From positions 1 to 8,337 of the forward strand of contig JAFGET010000008.1 in the NCBI GenBank assembly GCA_016931435.1: DNA of 8,337 nt. Reading direction: 5' to 3'. A program made the translations under genes and the position numbers. This DNA is from Candidatus Omnitrophota bacterium. GTDB taxonomy: Bacteria > Omnitrophota > Gorgyraeia > Gygaellales > Profunditerraquicolaceae. Below, one piece after another: positions 1 to 6,054 of the stretch (position 1 is its first letter; every line of letters begins with the position of its first letter). The notes beneath the pieces were generated by a model. The model worked only from the letters and a program-made list of their open reading frames with translations, had not been told where the DNA came from and did not search any database.

Positions 1-182
1 GACAAACCGAAATCCGACACAAAGATAATTATCCAGACAAAAGACAGGCAATATGAAAGCTCGCCAAACTTGTCTACCCCGAGGAACCTGGCTGAGAATA
101 TCAGCACAAAAAAAGTCAGGATTTTATAAAACCCCTGCGCTAAAATCAGGCTTGAGAAATTCTTAAGGATGATCTTATACAA
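1..182 (-). CDS. Wzx-type polysaccharide flippase, N-terminal fragment (runs off left edge)
   Basis: Only the first 60 residues are inside the window; the gene continues past base 1. The visible translation begins MYKIILKNFSSLILAQGFYK and goes on with an amphipathic start, a hydrophobic stretch (about residues 9-32), the segment ARFLGVDKFGELSY (about 31-44) and a second hydrophobic stretch ending SDFGL. This order, especially the AR-LG-xx-FG-LS pattern between the first two helices and the acidic-FGL ending, is typical of the oligosaccharide flippase/MATE-like family that moves undecaprenyl-linked repeat units across the inner membrane. I chose a TTG start at 182 because a GGGAG Shine-Dalgarno lies six bases upstream. 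A second TTG at 215 is in frame but has no ribosome site and would overlap the methyltransferase. The gap to the methyltransferase stop is 17 bases, so it is probably co-transcribed. The family call rests on a short fragment but fits the cluster well. Confidence 0.75.
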   Translation of the reverse strand, partial: MYKIILKNFSSLILAQGFYKILTFFVLIFSARFLGVDKFGELSYCLSFVWIIIFVSDFGL

Positions 183-188
183 TATTCG

Positions 189-195
189 CTCCCAT
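189..195 (-). promoter_or_regulatory. Ribosome binding site for the flippase (decides TTG start)
   Basis: Read on the minus strand, bases 195 to 189 are ATGGGAG. The GGGAG core lies six bases before the TTG at 182-180. It is one of only two clear Shine-Dalgarno sequences at starts in this window and is the main reason for preferring this TTG over the upstream TTG at 215. The ATG inside this motif opens a frame of only six codons. Confidence 0.6.
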
Positions 196-199
196 CGTG

Positions 200-1048
200 C
201 TATTTTTTCAAGCAATAATAAAATATATGGGTCTTTTTAGACGATAACCTGGAATTCTTCGTAAAGCGTTTATCTAACCAATGATTTAATTCGTCTAAAG
301 TGACGGCTTTATGAACGACCCCGAAGTCTCTGAGCAAAAATAGGCTTCTGATCTTCCTGGCAAACATCTTTAAGTTCCCCTTAAGGTGATTACGCATGAT
401 CTTACGGGTAAGGGAAGGGTTTTCGTGGATTATGTTTAACCTTCCGCCCGGCTTTAAAACGCGGCCTGCTTCCTCCAATATCCTTAAAGGATGGCTGCCA
501 TGATCAAGGGCGTTAGTGATAAATACGCTATCAAAAACCCCCTCCCTGAAAGGCAGGTATTCGCCCAGCCCTTTTATAAAAATAAAAGAATCGTCCTTTA
601 CAGGAAAGAATTCGCCCATGAACCCGGGCCGCTCTTCTAAGATCCATCCCTCAAAAGGATCTATCCCTATATATTCCGCGCCCTTTAACCTGCTCCTTAA
701 GTGGCCGTCGCCACAGCCTATATCCAGGGTCAAGGAACACGGCATGTCCTTGATCGATTCCTCGAATTCGTCATAAATAGCATAACTTTCCGCGGCCAGG
801 TCCCTGCTCCAGACATTATGCAGCCATTTTAGAAATAAATCCTGCCTTTGATGCCATTTTTTATACTCGCCGCTTTTTATTAAAGCTTCCTTTGGGAAAA
901 AATCCAGAAAACGCTGGTTCCCCTGCGAAAAAACAATACCGCAATTATTACAATTAAACGAGCTGCCGCGGGCATGCATCTTTCCCTTGCAGACCGGACA
1001 GGCCAAAATACCGATCAGCCTTTCATGGTTTAATTCCTTCTGACCCAT
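200..1048 (-). CDS. Class I SAM-dependent methyltransferase with N-terminal zinc ribbon
   Basis: The 282-residue protein has two parts. Residues 13-40 form a Trm112-like zinc ribbon with two CxxC pairs (C17/C20 and C33/C36). From about residue 105 a Rossmann-fold methyltransferase of the Methyltransf_11 kind follows: motif I LDIGCGDG (108-115) for SAM binding, IGID (127-130) whose aspartate should contact the ribose, FDSVFITNALDH (172-183) as motif IV, and RVLKPGGRL (196-204) as motif VI. It is expected to be cytoplasmic and to transfer a methyl group from SAM to a small acceptor. In this cluster a sugar hydroxyl or a lipid-linked glycan is the natural guess, but nothing in the sequence fixes the acceptor. 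The ATG at 1048 lies 19 bases inside the end of the transglutaminase-like gene and has a strong AGGTG site in front, so translation is probably coupled. Length and motifs look intact. Confidence 0.85.
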   Translation of the reverse strand: MGQKELNHERLIGILACPVCKGKMHARGSSFNCNNCGIVFSQGNQRFLDFFPKEALIKSGEYKKWHQRQDLFLKWLHNVWSRDLAAESYAIYDEFEESIKDMPCSLTLDIGCGDGHLRSRLKGAEYIGIDPFEGWILEERPGFMGEFFPVKDDSFIFIKGLGEYLPFREGVFDSVFITNALDHGSHPLRILEEAGRVLKPGGRLNIIHENPSLTRKIMRNHLKGNLKMFARKIRSLFLLRDFGVVHKAVTLDELNHWLDKRFTKNSRLSSKKTHIFYYCLKK

Positions 1049-1725
1049 TTGTTCACCTCAAAAATCAGCCTCTTCAGAGGAAATTGTATATTCGACCTTC
1101 CGAGTTTTACGATTATATCACCCGGCAAATTAGCGAAATAACCTGAATAGTCGAAAGTATCCCCTTCTTTTAAGGGGCGCGCGGAATATTCCGCGCCTTC
1201 CTTAAGGCGCCCCAGCGCAATAAGCTTGCCGCCGGCATCAACAAAATAAATACCGCGGTAAGGGTCGAAAGCATACCATTCATCTTTTATCCGCGTAAAA
1301 GCAAGAAAAATCCTCGGCCCGCTTACGCTTTTATCAAGATGCGCATAAAATGACTCCGACCCAGCATAATTGCAAAGAGTCGCAAAAACATCGCAGGATT
1401 GGTCGTCCGCTCCGTAACCGCGCACGATAATATGCCAGATATGGTCATCCACTACCGGAAAGCCCGGTGGGACTCTCCTGATATTTTGCGCAGTCCACGC
1501 GAATATCTTCATCACCTTCTCTTCTTCCGTCTTTACGCCACCGACTATCTCTCTTGTCAACCGCTTGTAATTGTAATGCCTGTCGAAAAAATCGAGGATT
1601 TTAAGATACAGCGGTATCTTGCGCTGGAAACATTTATAATCTACGCACTGGTTCATGGAAACGCTGATATTCAACATGAACAAGCAGGCGGCGGATATAA
1701 AAATAATAAGGACGATCCTTCTCAT
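1030..1725 (-). CDS. Transglutaminase-fold protein with N-terminal signal or membrane anchor; catalytic His apparently replaced
   Basis: A 231-residue protein. Residues 1-22 are two arginines followed by a hydrophobic stretch (MRRIVLIIFISAACLFMLNI), a signal peptide or signal anchor, so the rest should lie outside the cytoplasm. SAAC at 11-14 is a poor lipobox because position -3 is serine. The core resembles the transglutaminase/cysteine protease-like superfamily: a helix KVMKIFAWTAQNI (70-82), then DDQSCDVFATLC (107-118) with C111 as candidate nucleophile, and DEWYAFDPYRG (148-158) with W150 and D154 matching the usual W-x-x-x-D-P element. In typical members a histidine sits about 15 residues before that aspartate; here the position reads PRIFLAF with I139, so the triad looks incomplete. 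Proteins of this fold occur in polysaccharide clusters, where their role is poorly known. The ATG lies three bases after the amidotransferase stop, with only a distant GAGAGG, suggesting coupling. Confidence 0.65.
   Translation of the reverse strand: MRRIVLIIFISAACLFMLNISVSMNQCVDYKCFQRKIPLYLKILDFFDRHYNYKRLTREIVGGVKTEEEKVMKIFAWTAQNIRRVPPGFPVVDDHIWHIIVRGYGADDQSCDVFATLCNYAGSESFYAHLDKSVSGPRIFLAFTRIKDEWYAFDPYRGIYFVDAGGKLIALGRLKEGAEYSARPLKEGDTFDYSGYFANLPGDIIVKLGRSNIQFPLKRLIFEVNKWVRRN
1053..1059 (-). promoter_or_regulatory. Ribosome binding site for the methyltransferase, inside the preceding gene
   Basis: Minus-strand bases 1059 to 1053 read GAGGTGA, the best Shine-Dalgarno in the window, with about five bases between AGGTG and the ATG at 1048-1046. 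It lies within the last codons of the transglutaminase-like gene, which overlaps the methyltransferase by 19 bases. It confirms the methyltransferase start. Confidence 0.75.
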
Positions 1726-1728
1726 TGA

Positions 1729-3615
1729 TTAATCGATGAACCTCTCGTGCCAAAGTTCCAGCATCAAAAGCGTCCAAAGTAAAAAAGCATAGTCCGCTTT
1801 CCTTTCGATATGAAGCTTAACGATGTTTTTTATGGCGCCGGGGTCAAAATAACCTCTGCTTAAGGCTTTTTCAGAGAGTATGTTTTGGCACAGGAATTCT
1901 CTTAATTCGCCCCTGAACCATTCCCCCACAGGCACGCCAAATCCCATTTTGCGCCTTCTGATGTTTTCTTCCGGAACCAGGCCCCTTACCGCTTTTTTTA
2001 AAATATACTTTTTGATAAAATTCTTCATCTTATATTCCGCCGGAAGGCTGACCACGAATTCCATGAGTTTATGGTCTAAAAAAGGCGACCGCGCTTCCAG
2101 GGAATTAGCCATGCTGGCGATATCCATCTTGACCAGTAAATCCCCCGGAAGATAAGTCATGGTATCCGTCCTTAAAAGATAATCCGGGCTAAAGACTCCT
2201 CCTGCGTAATCCAAAAAAGGTCTGATGAACTGAAGAGGGTCGGCAGAAGATATCTTTTTAAAAAACTCCGGAGAGTAGATATTTTTTTTCATTGATTCAT
2301 CGCATATGCCTATCCATTTTAAATACCTTTGCTGATAAGGCATGGCTGCCCCCTTAAGGAACCTTTTAAGCCTCCTTACGCTATTTTTCGCATTAACGGA
2401 ATCGGATAAAACCCCCGAGATGCCGCTCAGTATTTTCCATAAAGGTATGGGCAGGCTTTCGGCTAGCGCCATCGCCTGGTAACGTTCGTATCCTGCGAAA
2501 AGCTCATCTCCACCGTCACCGTTTAAAGCTACCGTCACATGTTGCCTGGTCTGGCGGGCGACATAATAGCTGGGTATACAGGAAGAATCGGCATAGGGCT
2601 CCCCGTAACGCTCTACCAGTAAAGGTAATACCTCCAACGCCTTTGGCCGCACGATAAATTCGTGATGTTCCGTGTTGAATTTTTCGGCCACAACCTTAGC
2701 GTACCTTAATTCATCATAATCTTTTTCATTAAAACCAACGGAAAAAGTCCAAACCTTCTTATCCGATAGCTGGCTCATCAACCCCACCACCGCGCTGGAA
2801 TCTATCCCCCCGCTTAAAAAAGCCCCCAAGGGAACGTCGCTATATAATCTTATTCTAACCGATTCTTTCAATAACCGCAGGACTTCTTCAGCTGCCTCCT
2901 CTTCGGGGATGCGAAGCTTTTTAAAATAATCCAGCTCCCAATACCGCTCTAAGGAAATATTATCCTTTTTAAGAACAAGCTTATGCGCGGGGGGCAGCTT
3001 AAAAACATTTTTATATATGGTAAGAGGCGCCGGGACATATCCAAAAGTAAGATAATGATGGATTGCTTCGAAGTTGACTTCTTTTTTCACACGCCCGCTT
3101 TCCAATAAAGCCGAAAATTCGGAAGCGAAACAAAACACCCCTTCTTCCTGAGAATAAACCAACGGCTTTTTCCCGACCCTGTCCCGAGCCAAAAGCAAGG
3201 TGTTATTTATCTTATCCCAGATTGCGAAAGCAAACATTCCTCTTAAATGTTTTACGCAATCCGGGCCGTATTCTTCATATAAATGCACGACGGTTTCCGT
3301 ATCGGAATTTGACTTAAAGCGATGGTTCTTCTTAAGAAGGCTTTCCCTTAATTCGTGGTAATTATAGACTTCACCGTTAAAAACCAGCCATATCGTGCCG
3401 TCTTCGTTAGACATAGGCTGATGCCCCGCAAAAGACAAATCGATTATCTTAAGCCGCCTGTGCCCTAACCCTACAGAAAAGGCTCCATCCCCTTGGATAT
3501 GGACGCCTGCGTCATCCGGGCCGCGATGTTCCATCCGGGAACACATCTTAACAATGGTCTCTTGCTTTACGCTACTGCCTTTGTTGTAATCGATAATGCC
3601 GCATATCCCGCACAT
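1729..3615 (-). CDS. asnB: AsnB-type glutamine-dependent asparagine synthase / amidotransferase
   Basis: The 628-residue protein matches glutamine-hydrolysing asparagine synthases over full length. The N-terminal class II glutaminase domain (about 1-190) begins MCGICGIID, with C2 the nucleophile once Met is removed, followed by RGPDD (31-35) and FNGEVYNY (79-86) for glutamine binding. The synthetase domain (about 230-600) has the pyrophosphate loop LSGGIDSS (267-274), NGDGGDELFAGY (365-376), EARSPFLDH (507-515) and KMGFGVP (556-562). The usual reaction uses ATP, glutamine and a carboxylate to make an amide through an adenylate. In polysaccharide clusters such proteins may amidate a uronic acid or a similar sugar rather than aspartate; this is inference from context. 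The in-frame GTG at 3627 would add four residues and bury the cysteine, so the ATG at 3615 is preferred, although no clear ribosome site precedes it. The start lies just after a hairpin-rich gap. Confidence 0.9.
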   Translation of the reverse strand: MCGICGIIDYNKGSSVKQETIVKMCSRMEHRGPDDAGVHIQGDGAFSVGLGHRRLKIIDLSFAGHQPMSNEDGTIWLVFNGEVYNYHELRESLLKKNHRFKSNSDTETVVHLYEEYGPDCVKHLRGMFAFAIWDKINNTLLLARDRVGKKPLVYSQEEGVFCFASEFSALLESGRVKKEVNFEAIHHYLTFGYVPAPLTIYKNVFKLPPAHKLVLKKDNISLERYWELDYFKKLRIPEEEAAEEVLRLLKESVRIRLYSDVPLGAFLSGGIDSSAVVGLMSQLSDKKVWTFSVGFNEKDYDELRYAKVVAEKFNTEHHEFIVRPKALEVLPLLVERYGEPYADSSCIPSYYVARQTRQHVTVALNGDGGDELFAGYERYQAMALAESLPIPLWKILSGISGVLSDSVNAKNSVRRLKRFLKGAAMPYQQRYLKWIGICDESMKKNIYSPEFFKKISSADPLQFIRPFLDYAGGVFSPDYLLRTDTMTYLPGDLLVKMDIASMANSLEARSPFLDHKLMEFVVSLPAEYKMKNFIKKYILKKAVRGLVPEENIRRRKMGFGVPVGEWFRGELREFLCQNILSEKALSRGYFDPGAIKNIVKLHIERKADYAFLLWTLLMLELWHERFID

Positions 3616-3621
3616 AAATGA

Positions 3622-3673
3622 GGCCACAACCTATGGAAGCCTGCCACAGGCAGACGACATTAGTTGTTGGGCC
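3622..3673. repeat. Imperfect inverted repeat A (hairpin), directly before the amidotransferase start
   Basis: The plus strand shows nested pairing. Outer GGCC (3622-3625) pairs with GGCC (3670-3673). ACAAC (3626-3630) pairs with GTTGT (3663-3667), and ATG (3633-3635) with CAT (3658-3660). An inner stem follows, GCCTGCC (3639-3645) with GGCAGAC (3649-3655), around the three-base loop ACA. On the minus-strand RNA the single inner mismatch becomes a G-U wobble. The hairpin ends six bases before the amidotransferase ATG. No U-tract follows, so it is not a standard intrinsic terminator. It may be a translation or processing signal, or part of an interspersed repeat. Confidence 0.6.
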
Positions 3674-3741
3674 GAAATTACTCCAAGCATTCACAAAAAT
3701 TTTAAATAAATTTTTGAGTGCTTATGCTAGGAGTTATGTTC
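3674..3741. repeat. Imperfect inverted repeat B, AT-rich hairpin in the same gap
   Basis: CTCCAAGCAT (3681-3690) pairs with ATGCTAGGAG (3724-3733) at nine of ten positions. CAAAAATTT (3694-3702) pairs perfectly with AAATTTTTG (3708-3716) around a five-base loop. Weaker pairing continues outward to about 3674 and 3741. The element abuts hairpin A, so together they fill nearly all of the 138 bases between the second glycosyltransferase and the amidotransferase. The GGAGT at 3730-3734 could instead pair with ACTCC at 3744-3748, making two mutually exclusive stems. The pairings are read directly from the sequence; any function, or status as a mobile repeat, is inference. Confidence 0.6.
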
Positions 3742-3753
3742 AGACTCCCTTTC

Positions 3754-4833
3754 TTATTTTCCGTAACAATCCTGTATGGCTTTAATAAACTTAGGGGCAT
3801 TTATTTTTAACGAATACTTTTCCTCTATGGTTTTCCTGGCTTGCCCTGCTAATCTTTGCCTTAGCGCAGCGTCCTTGACTAAAAGAGACAATTTTTCAAG
3901 CCATTCTTTTTCTGTCGAAGCGAGGTATCCGTTTACCCCTTCGGAAATTATTTCCTTATTTACCCCCACCGCGGAACAAATACAGGGTATCCCCACGCTC
4001 ATATAAAGTATCGCTTTAAAGCCGCATTTTCCCTTTGTCCACTCGTTCTCCGGCATGGGCATTATCCCGATATCAAAAGAATTCAAATCATCCAGCTCTT
4101 CCTTTTGCGACCATTCTTTACTGGATAAATTCAGGACGCCCGGCATAGCGAACAGCCCTCCGACTATCTTGAATTCCACGCTATTGCCGAATTCCCGCGA
4201 TATCTTTAAAAAAACATTTTTTAAATCATCGAGGAATTCCAATGTCGTGCCGCTGCCGATCCAACCGATAGTAACTATTGCCTTTGTTTTTTTTGCGGCT
4301 GGAGGAAAATATCGATCGGTATCGATAGCCGTGGGGATAATACGCGTATTGATATTATAACGCAGGGAATAATCCGCAAGATAGCGGTTTCCCGCGATGA
4401 CATAACGGCTTCCCTTTATGATCGCGCCGATCTTTCGGGTATCCTTAAACCTCTCTATAAAACTGTTCTGCCTGCTGACGGAAGGGGCAAAAATAGCATC
4501 GTCAAAATCAAAGACATAGGGCTTACCGAGTAAAACCAATATTTTCTCGAAAAAAATCCCTCCGATAGGATATGCTTCGCGGTGAATAAACACCATGTCA
4601 TACTTGAAGATGAAAAACAGATCGGTAAGCCTGTCAAAGGTGCCTTTTATAAAATAAAAAAACTTTTTTAAAAAATATCCTTTTTTATAAAGGATCTTAT
4701 AGGCATCCCTGCTCCAGAAAGAACGCAGGTTATAGGCATATCCCTCTTTTTCTAAATAAGGGAGATATTGTTCTACGCGGTATCTGTTACTTGGGCCTTC
4801 GCTGGAATAAGGGACCCAAAATAAAATATTCAT
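3754..4833 (-). CDS. GT4-like glycosyltransferase
   Basis: A 359-residue GT-B fold glycosyltransferase of normal length. N-terminal landmarks are GPSNRYRVEQYLPYLEKEG (13-31) and FDFDDAIF (108-115), both characteristic of a common group of retaining GT4-like enzymes in surface polysaccharide clusters. The linker reads VIAGNRYLADY (145-155) and IPTAIDTDRY (166-175). The C-terminal donor-binding half has IGWIGSGTT (189-197), FDIGIMPMPENEW (253-265) and GKCGFKAILYMSVGIP (268-283), the last matching the nucleotide-sugar binding helix region of Glycos_transf_1. It is probably a cytoplasmic, membrane-associated enzyme adding one sugar to a lipid-linked acceptor; the donor sugar cannot be read from the sequence. 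The ATG at 4833 comes three bases after the stop of the preceding glycosyltransferase, with no clear Shine-Dalgarno, pointing to coupled translation. It is the last gene before the hairpin gap. Confidence 0.85.
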   Translation of the reverse strand: MNILFWVPYSSEGPSNRYRVEQYLPYLEKEGYAYNLRSFWSRDAYKILYKKGYFLKKFFYFIKGTFDRLTDLFFIFKYDMVFIHREAYPIGGIFFEKILVLLGKPYVFDFDDAIFAPSVSRQNSFIERFKDTRKIGAIIKGSRYVIAGNRYLADYSLRYNINTRIIPTAIDTDRYFPPAAKKTKAIVTIGWIGSGTTLEFLDDLKNVFLKISREFGNSVEFKIVGGLFAMPGVLNLSSKEWSQKEELDDLNSFDIGIMPMPENEWTKGKCGFKAILYMSVGIPCICSAVGVNKEIISEGVNGYLASTEKEWLEKLSLLVKDAALRQRLAGQARKTIEEKYSLKINAPKFIKAIQDCYGK

Positions 4834-4836
4834 CTT

Positions 4837-6036
4837 TTAAATCTTTTGATAAATATCGAGGTATTCTTTTACCCCGTCTTTTAAGGAAAAATACTTTTGC
4901 GATACCTGGCGGCAGCGCTCTTTCAGCTTTTGCCCTTCAGAAATAAGGGCGCTTAACCCGGCTATCGCCTGCTCATAAGATCTTCTGGAAAAAGCTTCGC
5001 AAACCACCCCTACCTTGTTATCTTTGACTATATCTTCCGTATCTCCGATCCCCGAATTAATGACTACGGGGACGCCGCATGCCAGTGCCTCGGCAAATTT
5101 TGTGGGGCAGGAAACGATCTTAGAGAAAACGGGCCTTATAAAAAACAGGCAGGCGTCGGCACTTCTTATCCAGGCGCTAAGCGATTGCCTTTTAAAGAAC
5201 TTTACCGAATATGCCTCTGGCCCGATACCCTTCGCCCGCATCCTTGATTCTATCAGGGGGCCTTCTGATTCGTTTAAAAAAATAAAAAGAGGGTTCTTAT
5301 AATAGCCTATAGAGGCAAGAAAAAAATCGATCATTTCTTCCAGCATATACCACGACCCTAAAGACCCATTGTATAAAAAAATAAAATCGTGGTTCTTTTT
5401 AATAAAGCCTTCCGGGGCTGGTTTTATAGACCTGTAATCGAATAGATCTAAATCCACGCAAGTAGGTATAAATGAGATCTTACCGTTTACAAAAGGATAA
5501 GCCTTTTCTAATAAAAGTTTTCCTTTTTGGCTTAAGACAACCACCCAGTCGCAATATCTAAAAAATAACTTCTCTAAATATTTGAAGACCTTATAAGTAA
5601 GATCGGACTTCTTCCAAGAGCCGGCATCGACCTTTTCATCCGGCCATAAGCCTCGCATATCAAAAATAAATTTTGTCTTATATGTTTTTTTCAAAAATAA
5701 GGCGATGCAGGCGCTGATATATCCGCGGGCATGCACTACCCCGACACCCCTGCTTCTTAACAAAGATATGCTTTTGACCACCCCCGAAAAAATATCGAAC
5801 AGGGTAGCGGGTATCGAAGGGCGCTTATGGTAAATCAGATACTCCCAGGATATCCCCTTGGATGAAAAAGTATCCTTAATCGAGCCGGGGCCGGGGGAAT
5901 TTTTCAACTTGTGCTTCTTTTCAAAGGTCAAAAGCGAAAAATTTATATCCTTACTGAGCCCCTCCAGGTAAGGCATAACCTGAGAGCCTCCTAAAGGATC
6001 CAGAATACCGTCGTAAGAAATATAAAGGGCGTTCAT
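4837..6036 (-). CDS. GT4-like glycosyltransferase
   Basis: A 399-residue GT-B glycosyltransferase, different in sequence from its downstream neighbour. The start contains YISYDGILDPLGGSQV (5-20), a well-known opening of one GT4-like group, where the glycine-rich loop shapes the acceptor side. FDMRGLWPDE (125-134), VVVLSQKGK (165-173) and IPTCVDLDLF (190-199) follow. The C-terminal half shows YNGSLGSWY (222-230) and the donor-site region SCPTKFAEALACGVPVV (309-325), with E316 a candidate for the conserved nucleotide-sugar contact. Retaining transfer of a sugar onto a lipid-linked intermediate at the inner face of the membrane is the expected role; donor and acceptor are unknown. It starts 18 bases after the radical SAM gene, without a convincing ribosome site, and ends three bases before the next glycosyltransferase, so the two are likely made together for successive steps. 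Confidence 0.85.
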   Translation of the reverse strand: MNALYISYDGILDPLGGSQVMPYLEGLSKDINFSLLTFEKKHKLKNSPGPGSIKDTFSSKGISWEYLIYHKRPSIPATLFDIFSGVVKSISLLRSRGVGVVHARGYISACIALFLKKTYKTKFIFDMRGLWPDEKVDAGSWKKSDLTYKVFKYLEKLFFRYCDWVVVLSQKGKLLLEKAYPFVNGKISFIPTCVDLDLFDYRSIKPAPEGFIKKNHDFIFLYNGSLGSWYMLEEMIDFFLASIGYYKNPLFIFLNESEGPLIESRMRAKGIGPEAYSVKFFKRQSLSAWIRSADACLFFIRPVFSKIVSCPTKFAEALACGVPVVINSGIGDTEDIVKDNKVGVVCEAFSRRSYEQAIAGLSALISEGQKLKERCRQVSQKYFSLKDGVKEYLDIYQKI

Positions 6037-6054
6037 CTTTTTAAAAACTCTGGA

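Noticed and set aside
1..215. Alternative TTG start of the flippase at 215
   Set aside because: No ribosome site precedes it and it overlaps the methyltransferase end, while the TTG at 182 has a well-spaced GGGAG.
516..776. Plus-strand open frame of 86 codons within the methyltransferase
   Set aside because: It is antisense to the conserved SAM-binding region, has low-complexity Ser/Pro/Lys composition and no convincing initiation context.
1030..1725. Lipoprotein signal in the transglutaminase-like protein (SAAC at residues 11-14)
   Set aside because: Position -3 is serine rather than a branched aliphatic residue, and the hydrophobic stretch runs on past the cysteine, which fits a signal anchor or ordinary signal peptide better.
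3622..3748. Intrinsic terminator after the glycosyltransferase at 3754
   Set aside because: The GC-rich stem is not followed by a T-tract on the minus strand, and the longer stem is AT-rich. Genes downstream continue in the same direction and pathway.
3616..3753. Sigma-70-like promoter for the amidotransferase
   Set aside because: TTGGAG with TAATGT 18 bases later matches the consensus at only three of six positions in each box, which is not better than chance in AT-rich DNA.
4455..4637. Minus-strand open frame of 60 codons inside the glycosyltransferase gene
   Set aside because: It is another frame of a gene whose correct frame carries full-length family motifs.
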